Source: Incurvaria masculella
Lineage: Eukaryota > Arthropoda > Insecta > Lepidoptera > Incurvariidae
NCBI GenBank assembly: GCA_946894095.1
Contig: OX335657.1
Coordinates: forward strand, 12,214,001 to 12,278,000
DNA length: 64,000 nucleotides
Reading direction: 5' to 3'
The notes under the pieces are model-generated. The model was given only the letters and a program-made list of their open reading frames with translations, searched no databases and was not told the DNA's origin. Both the position numbers and the translations under genes were made by a program. How positions within the stretch are numbered: position 1 is the first letter of the stretch; each line of letters starts with the position of its first letter. This document shows, piece after piece, positions 10,879 to 20,412 of this stretch.

Positions 10879-10879
10879 C

Positions 10880-11134
10880 TGTGTTAGCCTCACAGTAATA
10901 AGCATTATAATTAGGGTATACACTAGACCTACACATTAGTATATTGGCCACACTTGGTCATGGCTCCATACACATTTGGTCATTCTCCTTTGCTTGTGTT
11001 CAACGAGATTTTTTTTTTCTCGTTGCTTGTGTCATATCTGGAGCTATTAAAATCCAAGAAAATCGTAAGGCATCGCTTCTGTCGGTAGCGTACGTCTTAT
11101 ATTAATTTTTAATTGTATCTTTTAAAAGTTTAAA
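10880..11134. other. Unassigned AT-rich stretch with small hairpin
   Basis: No gene seen. A short hairpin GCAACGAG / CTCGTTGC-type structure flanks a T run near 11010-11030. Confidence 0.4.
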
Positions 11135-11540
11135 TTAAGGTGTGCCTTCCCGCTCAACTCCCCATTCAAACGTGGAAAGAAGAACATGCGCATATTTCTT
11201 GTCAGAGATTAAAAAATATACTCAAAATAGCTTTATATTATTGAACTAAATACTGTTTGGTTTCAAAGTTATAAGGTCCGAAGGATTGAATATTTCACGC
11301 GATTTATGCAATAACTTTGGACGTGGATTACTCCAAACAAAACAAAACAAAAACATCTTAAAATGGTCATCATCAAACCTAGCTATATGCTATGCGCATT
11401 TTCTGCTTTTTTGGACATGAAGCATCCTCCTCATCACGGAGCCTATCTTTCTTTGAATCATAGAAAGTGCCAGAGCGCAATAGCACGATTTTGTGTCGTG
11501 CCCGCGAATGAGTTAGTCCCGTTGGGAAGGGCCACCTTAA
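11135..11540 (+). mobile_element. TTAA-flanked MITE, family A, copy 2 (diverged)
   Basis: TTAA at 11135-11138 and 11537-11540. Internal landmarks shared with copy 1 include AGAAGAACATGCGCATATTTC-type sequence, TTATAAGGTCCGAA, CATCCTCCTCATCACGGAGC and CGCGAATGAGTTAGTCCCG. The ends have drifted (GGTGTGCCTTCCCGC, GGGAAGGGCCACC) and about 150 bp is missing relative to copy 1. Confidence 0.8.
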
Positions 11541-11833
11541 GCTGACTTGATCATGACCATGATTGTTGCATATTTTGTATTTATATTTCCAGTCCAGTGA
11601 ATATGTTCGAAGGAGTAGCGCGGTGCGCAGTGTGAGGCATCGGCGCGCGCCGCGAATCCTATGCGCATATTAATGTTGACACACTACTGTATCTTGATCG
11701 TTGTCATTTGAAATGAGCTACGGGAATAATGTACCCACCGCGTTTGTGTGTTTTGAATACATTTTGCATATGTTTTGAAAATTTGGAAACAAACTACTTT
11801 AACGGACTGCGGGAATAGGCGAGTAAAGTCACG

Positions 11834-12103
11834 TTTTTAGGGTTCCGTACCCAAAGAATGCCAACGGAACCCTATTACTAAGCCTCCGCTGTCCGTCCGT
11901 CTGGCACAGGGCTGTATCTCATGAACCGTAATAGGTAAGCAGCTGAAGTTTTCACATAGTATGTTTTTATTTTGCCGCTATAACAACAAATCATAAAAAA
12001 TAAAGGGGGCCCCATACAAAAAACGTGTTATTTTTAGGGTAAATCTTGTACGATGGTACGAAAGCTTTTGTGTGCGAGTTCGACTCGCACTTGGCCGGTT
12101 TTA
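11834..12103 (-). mobile_element. Rep-B copy, near full length
   Basis: Minus orientation, from TTTTTAGGGTTCCGTACCC (11834) to GTGCGAGTTCGACTCGCAC and GGCCGGTTTT (12103). It has a short GTCCGTCCGT tract, ATTTTGCCGCTATAACAAC and GGGGGCCCCATACAAAAAAC. Non-coding. Confidence 0.9.
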
Positions 12104-12490
12104 TTAATACAATTGCGATGCCTTGCCAATGAAGCAACGCCTTTGGGCAATAAGTAGAAAGGCGCATGGACGTTGGTTTTATCATACAGCATAGTGAAGA
12201 AAGTAACATTAAGCAATCGAAAAACCCTTAAGTGAGACCTGGGTGAGCACCGAAATATTGCTAATTACAATTCACAGAATACGATCACAGAGTATACGTA
12301 GGCAGGTACGTCCAAACTGAACTGAAGGCTGTGCTGAAGGGGCCAAGTCTAATTCAGTTTAAGTTTTAAGTTGTGCCGTTAGAGTTTAAATAATAGGGCG
12401 AAACCAAAGAGCGTGTTTAAGCGGGATTTACCTCGGACTTATTTGATAATGTCTTTGTTGTTGAAAAATCTTTGTTCGTTTATAACCCAC
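12104..12490. other. Unassigned stretch
   Basis: No gene recognised. CCAAGTCTAATTCAGTTTAA near 12343 resembles CCAAATCTGATTCAGTTTGA near 33149, a hint of another decayed repeat. Confidence 0.35.
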
Positions 12491-12494
12491 ATTT

Positions 12495-12640
12495 CGATAC
12501 GTGAGCAGACCGGTATTTCGCGTTAGCGTAACACTCAGACTAGGGGGCTTCAATCCAATTGCAACACGTTGCGAATTGGAGTGAAGAGGCACCACTCTAA
12601 TCGGTGCGACGTTTTGGGTGCTCGGGCCGCGGAATCTTTA
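12495..12640 (+). repeat. Dispersed repeat D, copy 1
   Basis: Shares GACCGGTATTTCGC, TTAGCGWA, GGGGCTTYAATCCAAT, TTGCRACNC and GTTTTGRGTGCTCG with 34012-34135 in the same order and orientation. Non-coding; class unknown. Confidence 0.6.
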
Positions 12641-12660
12641 CAAGTGCCTCAAAATCAGGC

Positions 12661-12872
12661 GGTTACCATGGTAAATAACCTCGCGGGGTAAATAGCAGGT
12701 GAAAGTGATTAGCTCGGACGTTTAGTATAATTTCGTACCATGCTAACTGTCATACGACGTGTTATTCGGCCAAGTGAACTGAAATGCAAGTAAACGTATA
12801 CCTATTTTGTTTAATAACTATTTTGCCTATTCACCTGGTATTTGCCTGGAGAGTTAGGTAGCATGGTAACCC
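12661..12872. mobile_element. Palindromic MITE, family E, copy 1
   Basis: Ends GGTTACCATGGTAAATAACC and GTAGCATGGTAACCCC are inverted. The centre carries TTCGTACCATGC and GTGTTATTCGGCCAAGTGAA. Four further copies occur at 20.2, 26.0, 31.7 and 39.7 kb. Confidence 0.75.
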
Positions 12873-12899
12873 CCAAGACACGTCAGGACCAATGCGCGG

Positions 12900-13225
12900 T
12901 GAACGTCCCGCCGAGTGTCAAGCCGCCGCGCCGCCGCCGCCGCCGCCGTCACGGGACATTCTCTCACGCCCGCCGCGGCCGACCGGTGTCTAAGCACCAG
13001 CACCAGACGCGCCGCGCGCCGTCGGCCACGAAGTGAAAAAGCCGCCGGCGCGGTGTCCACCGCGAGGTAGATCCGAGGCCGCGCGCCGCCGCGCCGCCCC
13101 GTCGCGCCCTCCCGCCGCGCGGAGATTGCCGCGCGGCGGATCGGCCCGCGCTACGTGCGCCCGACGCAGCAGAGACATCAAAGGCGGGGCGAGACGATTT
13201 CGTAGATTTAAGACATCGAGCAAGG
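12900..13225. other. GC-rich block, (CCG)n-like
   Basis: Very CG-rich sequence including CGCCGCCGCCGCCGCCGTC near 12930 and many CGCGCC motifs. Up to 150-residue frames exist on both strands but are arginine- and alanine-rich translations of base composition. A CpG-rich promoter or untranslated exon is possible but unproven. Confidence 0.35.
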
Positions 13226-13234
13226 ATTGACGGG

Positions 13235-13345
13235 TGTGGCGATCGAAACTCTTCCGTACAGCGGCAGCGTAGCCACGAGACGATACATACACTAACGGTA
13301 ACGCTAGTGTAGTCAGTTCGCTTACAAATTCGCACACCTCTGTAG
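13235..13345 (-). repeat. Dispersed relative of the 120-bp satellite
   Basis: Reverse complement contains GCGAATTTGTAAGCGAACTG, CGTGGCTACGCTGCCGCTGT and AGAGTTTCGATCGCC, the same order as the satellite unit at 8785-9975, but single copy and with different intervening bases (TAGCGTTACCGTTAGTG). Confidence 0.75.
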
Positions 13346-13416
13346 CGCGAGCGAGCGCGACTGTAACATATACCCATTTTTAAATGCCATTTAGGTTCCT
13401 CTACATATATTAACAA

Positions 13417-13499
13417 CTGAGCACAAATACCATGGTAACAAACAAACCTTCAGAAGGTTGGATCTTTGTCGTTGACACGGTATTTATGCTCGGTTGTTA
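13417..13499. repeat. Short hairpin repeat
   Basis: Arms CAACTGAGCACAAATACCATG and CACGGTATTTATGCTCGGTTG are inverted around a centre holding CCTTCAGAAGG. Likely a tiny MITE or a stem-loop; no copy recognised elsewhere. Confidence 0.6.
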
Positions 13500-13990
13500 C
13501 GAAATATGAAATTAAATGATATTTAAAAATCGTATCTTATTGACGCGTTTCGCTATTGTGTGTAGAAACTGTACAGCCATTTAGTGCAAAGGATGTTGGG
13601 CGTCCCGATTTCCCGCGAAACGAATGGCCGGCGCTAGCATCAGTGTATAATCACCTAAATGTAGCTACGATGACGCTATACGGAGAATTTTCGCTCGTTG
13701 CTCCCGCCCTTTCTTACTCAATGATCGCCACACCGCTTATGGAAGCGTGAATATTGAATCTAGCTGTTACCCATCATGTAACGAGAGGCCGTAAAAGCCC
13801 CGGCAACCAACTAGAACCAAACGTTGCGCATAGGTCGCATCCGCCACGGTTCTAGTTATTTGCCGGCACCTGTAGACTCACGTGCTCAACCCAGGCGACA
13901 GTACATAACACGTGTCCCCGCCAACCAACCTGAAAAAAGAAAAAAAAAACATTAATTGCTTTTCCACACGAAATGGCTTCTTTAAAAAGC
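13500..13990. other. Unassigned stretch
   Basis: No gene recognised. CGTCCCGATTTCCCGCGAAAC near 13600 and GGCCGGCGCTAGC near 13626 faintly resemble the satellite-related dispersed repeat. CCGGCAACCAACTAGAACC near 13800 is weakly mirrored by GGTTCTAGTTATTTGCCGG near 13848. Confidence 0.35.
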
Positions 13991-14019
13991 CTCAACAATA
14001 AAGCGGTCCGGGGACAAAG

Positions 14020-14590
14020 AGGCGCTCGAATAAGGCCCGGACTCCACCAAAGCGTAGACGGTACATGAGAAGAGATGTGTTGTATATCCAATATAATTTC
14101 GTTACACACATCTCGTCTCCACACAGCTTCGGTGGATACGATCGAGCAGAGAAGAGAGGTATCTCATATTTGTTTAGCGCGATCAAAACAGATATGTGTG
14201 CTGTACAGTCGTTTCCTATCAAATGTATACACCGGAAAGAGAAGGAATTCCTAAGTCCCTTTTACTCTATGGTTGACGTCAGAATGTCAGAAAGAGACCT
14301 CAAATTTGTCTCTATTTCCGGTGCATAGATTTCAGACGTAACGACTGTACGCGCAGCAAAGACGAGAGGAGGCGTAAGCGACTTTTAAATTACTCTTTGA
14401 CAGTCAAATTGTAGGTTAGTTTTTGGGAATTTAATTTATCGCGTGGATTTTACCGCATTAGGTTATTCGTCTCCAATAAATACATAGGTGCAGCTAGTGC
14501 AGGGCCAGAGTCGAGCATCTCGTCTCCTCTCCGCTTTGCGCATCGCACAAATCCGCTTTGGTGGAGTCCGGACCTTATGGCTTCACGAGC
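14020..14590. repeat. Decayed inverted-repeat element
   Basis: CCCGGACTCCACCAAAGCG near 14037 is mirrored by CGCTTTGGTGGAGTCCGGAC near 14555; a further related motif CTTCGGTGGATACGATCGAGC lies at 14129. ACACCGGAAAGAGA near 14229 is weakly mirrored by TCTATTTCCGGTG near 14312. Probably nested small MITEs; no coding signal. Confidence 0.45.
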
Positions 14591-15240
14591 GCGCGGTCGC
14601 GTCGGGATGTAATGTTTCAGGCGGGGCGATAAAGCTGTGAATATTTTCACATTAAATTCGCGCGCATGTCTCACTAATTCCCGTACAAATTGGAGAGAGG
14701 GACGGCGCGCGTTGCGAGGTGACAGGCGCGGGCGCATGCCAAGGCGGCGCGCCGCGTGGGCGCCAGTTTGCGCAGATTTGGGAATTGCCTAGATGCGACG
14801 CGAATGTGACGCGTACGCGCTATGCAAAGTTGATTCGTAAAATCTCAAGAAAATTGTAGACACATTTTATTAGCATTCACACTTTCGGGGAGAATGATCA
14901 ATTTTATAGTTCTCTAGTTTTAAATGTGCTTATAAGCAGTTCTACATTACGTCAAGTAGGACGTCAAAATATTGACGTTTGTAAATCTGTAACAGAAACA
15001 ATTATAATGAAATCACACGAGACTAATACGTGCGTTTTTTTAATCACTTACATTGACATTGGAAATAGAGTTCCACATTAATGGATAGGTTATTTTAATC
15101 CATAGGTATTTCGGTTACCGAGATGCAGCCAATTCATAGCCCCCTTAATCACTGAGCATGTATGAAGAGATGCATGCCTGTTGGAGAAGCGAGGGAAGTG
15201 TTTTGTTGTCGTACGGCTAGTCGCTCTATTATCGCACGTA
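14591..15240. other. Unassigned stretch, GC-rich then AT-rich
   Basis: 14591-14820 is CG-rich (GCGCGCGGTCGCG, GGCGCGGGCGCATG); 14830-15240 is AT-rich. No domain in any frame. Confidence 0.4.
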
Positions 15241-15244
15241 TGTA

Positions 15245-15400
15245 TATATAACTAGCTGAGGTACCCTGATCCGCCCGGGTCAATGTCGTTTTGGACTGAT
15301 GTCGGGCTGAATTATTTCCGGGATATTATAAGGGGAACTCCCATACTTCCCCCTCTTCGAGTTACATTTTCGCTGAAAAAGGTAGCCTGTCCTTCCCCAA
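15245..15400 (+). repeat. Dispersed repeat P (ACTAGCTG type), fragment
   Basis: Begins AACTAGCTGAGGTACCCTGATC with CCGCCCGGGTC. It resembles the common insect repeat that starts with ACTAGC and a GACCCG or CCCGG motif, and it is related to 24897-24960 and, inverted, 43300-43345. Assignment is from memory of the family and is weak. Confidence 0.4.
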
Positions 15401-15439
15401 GGTTAAAACTATCTCTATTCGGATATTAATCAAAATTGG

Positions 15440-15807
15440 TTAAGGATGTTAGGATGGAAGGATACAATGTTTTTTTTTGCACAGAACGCAAAAAGTATTG
15501 CACTTTAAGGCACGAATTCGTCAAAAATATTAAATATAGCCATAGTAGTTGCAGCGAAAACATATTCACAATTTCAGGTTTAATGGTTTCGTTGTAATTG
15601 CCGATTAGAAGTTTAACACCGTTGTTAAATAAAAATAGTACATATTTAAATAAATTGTAACAAAACCAATAATCCTGAAATTGTGAATTTATTTTCGCTG
15701 CAAGTAATATGACTATATTAAACTTTTATTATTATTTCGTGGCTTAAAGTGCAATACTTTTTGCGTTATGTGTGCAAACAACTTTATATGGGTCGAAACA
15801 GCCTTAA
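15440..15807. mobile_element. TTAA-flanked MITE, family J, copy 2
   Basis: TTAA at 15440-15443 and 15804-15807. Sub-terminal AACGCAAAAAGTATTGCACTT (15486) is mirrored by AAAGTGCAATACTTTTTGCG (15746). A second inverted pair lies inside: GCAGCGAAAACATATTCACA (15551) with GTGAATTTATTTTCGCTGC (15683). A palindrome of about 370 bp versus 94 bp for copy 1, so copy 1 is probably a deletion derivative. Confidence 0.8.
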
Positions 15808-15968
15808 GCGGCTTGGGCGTGCAAACGCAAAAGACGGGACAGAGTTACTTTCGCATTAAAATATTAGTAAGGATGGTTATACATTTATGTCAAGCAAAAC
15901 AATCCATCCTGCCGCAAACGTTTGCAAGATAAATCGATGCGTCGTGTTCGATTAGCTAAACAATATTC

Positions 15969-16281
15969 TAAGGCTGAGATAAATAGTCGTCACTGAAACG
16001 AATGCTAACGCAAAGTAGTACTTTGTAAGGTCAATTGGCATTGCTTTGAGATTTCGTCCATACAAAATGTGACAAAGTGACGTCACAAAGTACTACTTTC
16101 CGTTAGTCTTAGGCTGAGATAAATAGTTGTAACAGAAACTAAGACTAACGAAAAGTAGTACTTTGTGACGTCACTTTGACACATTTTGTATGGACGAAAT
16201 CTCAAAGTATTGCAATGTGACATCACAAAGTACTACTTTTCGTTAGTTGTAGTTTGTGTTACGACTATTTATCTCAGCCTA
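15969..16281. mobile_element. Near-perfect palindromic MITE, family T
   Basis: Ends AGGCTGAGATAAATAGTCGT and ACGACTATTTATCTCAGCCT, flanked by TA on both sides. The arms repeat almost exactly: AAAGTAGTACTTTGT, GAGATTTCGTCCATACAAAATG and its complement, and GTGACGTCACAAAGTACTAC. A second internal copy of AGGCTGAGATAAATAGTTGT begins at 16112. A TA duplication would fit a Tc1/mariner-type MITE; a foldback derivative is equally possible. Confidence 0.85.
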
Positions 16282-16289
16282 AGAATTAT

Positions 16290-16735
16290 GTTTCGAAAAA
16301 CACCTGCACACAGTCCCTCAATTTCCAGTCCGATTTGTCGGTTTGGACAACCCAACGGTCGGTACAGAGCGTGTGCCACATTTTAAGAATATCACAGAGC
16401 GGACGCGCCAGGTGAAACACTCCTGGCCGGCCTCCAACTGAAATGACAAGTTATTATGAGAAACTGGCGCGAACACATTCGACTCGTAAAACCTATAGCC
16501 CCCTTTCGTCGACATTAGTATATCGGTGAGTGAGGAAGGAACTCGGTAGTTCGATGGCAAAAGGGTATATCTGGAACTTCTTTCAAAACGGCCATATTAA
16601 ATGTTCCTTTCACACTTTATTTTATGTGACAGAAGGATTTATCTGCACTTTGTGCCTTTTGACAAATTTAATTGATTGCATTTTTTTAATGTGCTAAAAG
16701 CAACAATTATTTAGATGACAAAAGGATCAACTTTT
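16290..16735. other. Unassigned stretch
   Basis: No gene or repeat recognised; frames are short. Confidence 0.4.
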
Positions 16736-16737
16736 AC

Positions 16738-16896
16738 TATTTGTTGTTAAAGCGGCAACTGAAATACACACTGTGAACATTTCAGCTGTCTACCTACGGT
16801 TTATGAGATACAGCCCTGTGGCAAACGGACGGACGGACAGCGGATGCTTGGTAATAGGGTTCCGTTTGGCACCCTTTGGGTACGGAACCCTAAAAA
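16738..16896 (+). mobile_element. Rep-B copy, 5'-truncated
   Basis: Starts in TTGTTGTTAAAGCGGCAACT, continues ACATTTCAGCTGTCTACC, GAGATACAGCCCTGTGGC, ACGGACGGACGGACAGCGG and ends GGGTACGGAACCCTAAAAA. The 5' half is missing. Confidence 0.85.
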
Positions 16897-16902
16897 GGAA
16901 TT

Positions 16903-17000
16903 CTTAGGCGAACTGACTCGCCGGCGCTACCGCCATTACGCCGCCTCCATACAAACAAGCTTCGATTGCCGCTCTCATCATTCCCTCCTCGCTGGAGTGT
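16903..17000 (+). repeat. Dispersed relative of the 120-bp satellite
   Basis: GAATTCTTAGGCGAACTGAC, TCGCCGGCGCTACCGCCATT, CCATACAAACAAGCTTCGAT and TGCCGCTCTCATC follow the same order as the satellite unit and as 27165-27290. Single copy. Confidence 0.7.
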
Positions 17001-17765
17001 ACGATCGGCTATGGCCAGAGGAGCGCTCTCTCAGCCGCCCACGCCCGGCGACAGTGTCGACAAAATAGATTCGCATTTATCTGGCAACACCGAGACATGA
17101 TATATTGTAGGCGAGACGGCAAAAATATTGCCGATGGGTATTTTCAAACGAGTTCGCTGCGCAAAAAAAAACGCTTCGTTAAAATACCGCGACACAAACC
17201 GACCCAAGAAACCTGATACTTTATAAAATCTTTCGACACGACTCGATAACAAATTAATCACCATTGCAGTATTTAACGATTAGAAGTTTTCTAAAATAGG
17301 CGCGCATTTTTCTCCGTCGAAACACTTTAAATTCTCAGATGATTTCATTATAGTTTTTAAAATTCAATCAACACGTCTTGGGCTCGACTATGATGCGATA
17401 TTGAAGAAATATTATCACAAAATCTCCATGCTAGAGTTCTTGAAGAATTAAAGTTTACGATTTTTTACATTCAATCACGCTCATTACCTACGTGGTTAGC
17501 TACTAATAAATGTCGTGGATTACCACATGACTTATATCCCGAAAATAAGTACATGAAATCCATTCAAAACATCGAGTCAGAAAAGTGGCGACAGAAACAC
17601 GACATGGATACAACTGAAGTTATCAAATAAACAATAACGTACAGACGTAGCTCCCAATTGATTTATTAAATGTGAACATTTCAGAAAAATATTTCTCAAG
17701 TTAACTGAGGAAACAGGCACGAGCCATTGTTTGGAACTTGATCATCTCATTATCCTCTTAAATGT
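17001..17765. other. Unassigned stretch
   Basis: No gene recognised. The sequence changes from moderately GC-rich (to about 17060) to AT-rich. Confidence 0.4.
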
Positions 17766-17767
17766 GC

Positions 17768-17835
17768 TTACGTATCGTTGGAACTCGAGAACATCAGGAG
17801 TGAGCGAATGCGTAAGGGAAATGACGCGCTGCTGT
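17768..17835 (+). repeat. Fragment of the satellite-related dispersed repeat
   Basis: CTTACGTATCGTTGGAACTC, GAGAACATCAGGAGTGAGCG and AATGCGTAAGGG match the 5' part of the dispersed repeat at 27128 and 36441. Confidence 0.6.
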
Positions 17836-17843
17836 CCATCACT

Positions 17844-18142
17844 AAAAACCGGCCAAGTGCGAGTCGGACTCGCACACGAAGGGTTCCGTACCATCGTAAC
17901 AAAAAAATACAAAAAAATCACGTTTGTTGTATGGGAGCCCCCTTTAATTTTAATTAATTTTTTATTTTACCTATTTGTTGTAATAACGGCAAAATAAATA
18001 CACACTCTGTGAAAATTTCAGCTGTCTACCTGTTACGGTTACTGAGATACAGCCCTGTGACAGACGGACGGACGGATGGACGGACAGCGGAGGCTTAGTA
18101 ATAGGGTTCCGTTTTCACCCTTTGGGTACGGAACCCTAAAAA
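17844..18142 (+). mobile_element. Rep-B copy, full length
   Basis: From AAAAACCGGCCAAGTGCGAG with the palindrome GTGCGAGTCGGACTCGCAC, through GGGTTCCGTACCATCG, GTATGGGAGCCCCCTTTAAT, GCGGCAAAATAAATACACAC and TCAGCTGTCTACC, a GACG tract, to GGGTACGGAACCCTAAAAA. About 299 bp. A good reference copy for the family. Confidence 0.92.
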
Positions 18143-18343
18143 GTGCTCAATGGTCCAAATGGACTCAGTGTCGAGTGGCGCTAGGTACCGGCGCTAGTGT
18201 AACAATATAGACAAGGAGTTCGCGACAAAAATGGTATGGCTGGTATAACGAAAATGGCTGAAACTGGGTTCACAAGATAAATACCAACCCTCTGAAGCTA
18301 AATGTGTCAATCTGCCTGTGCCAAGTGGTTGCGTTACGTAGAT

Positions 18344-18706
18344 GAAAAACCGGCCAAGTGCAAGTCGGACTCGCACACGAAGGGTTCCGTACCATCGTAC
18401 CAAAAAAAATCTGGTTGTTTGTATGGGGGCCCCCTTTAATTTTAATTATTTTTTAATCTTACCTATTTGTTGTTATAGCGGCAAAATAAATACACACTCT
18501 GTGAAAATTTCAGCTGTCTATCTGTTACGGTTACTGAGATAGAGCCCTGTGACAGACGGGTAGACGGACGGACGGACGGACGGACGGACGGACGGACGGA
18601 CGGACGGACGGACGGACGGACGGACGGACGGACGGACGGACGGACGGACAGCGGAGGCTTAGTAATAGGGTTCCGTTTTCACCCTTTGGGTACGGAACCC
18701 TAAAAA
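18344..18706 (+). mobile_element. Rep-B copy, full length, expanded microsatellite
   Basis: From AAAAACCGGCCAAGTGCAAG to GGGTACGGAACCCTAAAAA. Longer than its sisters (363 versus about 299 bp) because the GACG tract has expanded to about 22 units. Lies inside element U. Confidence 0.92.
18563..18649 (+). repeat. (GACG)n microsatellite
   Basis: About 22 nearly perfect GACG repeats inside Rep-B. The equivalent tract in other copies is usually about 4-9 units, so replication slippage is the likely cause. Confidence 0.95.
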
Positions 18707-19095
18707 GTGCCTTAAAAAGTAGTTATGGTGACAAAAAATATAAATGATAAGGTAATTGGCTGCAAATAACGAAGCATGAAAATATCGGCAGCTTAGCAAT
18801 ACCAAAACTGAACAAATCTTTGGTTGCATTTCGTAATTATAGGCGATTTAGACTAATAAATATATATACTAATATATTTAAATATAACTTTAGGTATATT
18901 TAAGTATTTAAAACCCGACTGGTTATTGTTGTATAATTAATAGGTATCAATGTTTCTAGACAATCAGTATATTCATCAGCAGGTACATACCAACTTCAAT
19001 TTTATATAGCCAATCTAGATAACGCAACCACTTGGCACAGGCAAACCGACATACATGTGAACCCAGATTCAGTCATTTACCTTATCGTGACCAAA

Positions 19096-19670
19096 AATGT
19101 CATGACCTCCCGGAGTAATACTTAAATTATCTAAGTATGGCAACAATAGAAAAGATCACCTCTAGCCGAGGTGGCGCTACGTCATGCCCTGACGTTTAAA
19201 TATTTTCAAACAACACCGAGTGGGACGTACTGGAAATCGATCTCTTCTTCTGAGAAACTAGTCCACCTAATAATATTCCTCGGATTTCGCAGCGACAGTC
19301 ATCGACAATCATGTAATCTTAACTAAATTATTTCTGTACTTACGGAAAGTTTGCTAACCGCTCATCGTTGAGATTTGATGGCGGCGCCACACGATTGGCC
19401 GAACTTGTCGAACTAACGCGATCGCCACGTGGATGTTCATGTAGATCGACGATCCCGTGAGAATGGTAGAAGACGATTTTATTCTCACTTCTATTCCACA
19501 AGTCCTGACTTAATGGTTCGAGGGAACTGGAGACCCCACAAAAATATCGAATGGTTGGTAGCCTTGTAGCCAGCCGGATCGGTATTGACTCCAAAAAACT
19601 GCGTCGATCTCTGCTTAAAAAACTTCCGGATCCGGTAATAGCCGGGCACGCGCTGCGCCAATCAAGAGAA
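19096..19670. other. Unassigned stretch
   Basis: No gene recognised. The minus-strand 84-residue frame at 19340-19594 has no known domain. Confidence 0.4.
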
Positions 19671-19674
19671 CCTA

Positions 19675-19699
19675 CCCTAACCTAACCTAACCTAACCTT
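19675..19699 (+). repeat. Interstitial (CCTAA)n telomere-type tract
   Basis: Four CCTAA units in a row. TTAGG/CCTAA is the telomere repeat of most insects. Only ~24 bp and flanked by non-telomeric DNA, so not a chromosome end. It adjoins a dispersed repeat on its right, and a shorter CCTAA tract lies at 36692-36708. Confidence 0.8.
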
Positions 19700-20155
19700 G
19701 GCTGACACCGACTCAAAAAATAACAGAAATCGTAACTACAAAAATGAAAATTCTTTTTTTACTTTTTAGTGCTTTTTCTTTGAAGTCGGTTATTTTTTTT
19801 GTTAATTTTTTTTTGTATTTGTTTATTTTTAGTGAATCTGAAGTACACTTACTAATTTGTACACGTCCTTTCCAATAAAAAAAGAATCACCGAAATCGGT
19901 TGGCGTTATATTGAGTTATTCGTCCATTTGTCGCGCACATCTTAATACAAATTTAAGACTTTTATGATTTTCTCATGGATATCATTGTCAGAACTTAACC
20001 AAATTGGGAAGCACTAGCTATCATTTAAAAAAATAATCATCAAAATCGGTTCACCCAGGCAAAAGTTATGAGGTAACAAACATAAAAAAAAGCAAAAAAA
20101 ACATACGGACGAATTGATAACCTCCTCCTGTTTTGAAGTCGGTTAAAAAAAACAA
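19700..20155 (+). repeat. Dispersed lepidopteran repeat ending in GAAGTCGGTTAAAAA
   Basis: Contains ACCGAAATCGGTTGGCGTT, ATCAAAATCGGTTCACCC, TACGGACGAATTGATAACC and a terminal TTTTGAAGTCGGTTAAAAAA. I recognise this kind of sequence as a very common lepidopteran interspersed repeat; a related GAAGTCGGTTATTTTTTT occurs at 19781. No coding capacity. Class uncertain (SINE-like or non-LTR 3' end). Confidence 0.5.
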
Positions 20156-20189
20156 GCGCCATTGTCGGAACTCAGAAGCAATTACTACG

Positions 20190-20232
20190 GAATGGTTTAA
20201 GCCCATTTCGGAATGGTTATAATCCCACAACG
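20190..20232 (+). repeat. CGGAATGGTT repeat S, fragment
   Basis: Two copies of CGGAATGGTTWWARYCC within about 43 bp, shared with 24030-24090. Confidence 0.5.
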
Positions 20233-20240
20233 AACAGGCG

Positions 20241-20412
20241 GGGGTACCATTGTAAATTAACTCGCCGGGTGAACAGGCTTGTGCGCGATCAACTCTGACG
20301 TTTTGTTGTAATTCGTACCTTGCAAACTTTAAAACTACCTGTTATTCAGCCAAGTGAACAGAAATTCACATTAAATCACTCACTTGCCTGTTCACCCGGA
20401 ATGGGTACCCCC
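20241..20412. mobile_element. Palindromic MITE, family E, copy 2
   Basis: GGGGTACCATTGTAAATTAA, CTCGCCGGGTGAACAGGC at the left is mirrored by GCCTGTTCACCCGGAATGGG and TACCCCC at the right. The centre has GTTATTCAGCCAAGTGAAC as in copies 1 and 3. Confidence 0.85.

Larger units (their letters stand above)
18240..19095. mobile_element. Inverted-repeat element U, interrupted by Rep-B
   Basis: GGCTGAAACTGGGTTCACA (about 18252) and CTGTGCCAAGTGGTTGCGTTA (about 18316) are mirrored by TAACGCAACCACTTGGCACAG (19020) and TGTGAACCCAGATTCAGTCA (19055). Arms are about 75-100 bp. The Rep-B copy at 18344-18706 starts a few bases after the left arm, so it inserted later. The loop is AT-rich without coding signal. 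Confidence 0.75.

Noticed and set aside
12964..13416. 150-residue and other long frames in GC-rich DNA
   Set aside because: Overlapping frames on both strands, rich in Arg/Ala/Pro as expected from CG content; no domain, and part of the frame lies in the satellite-related repeat.
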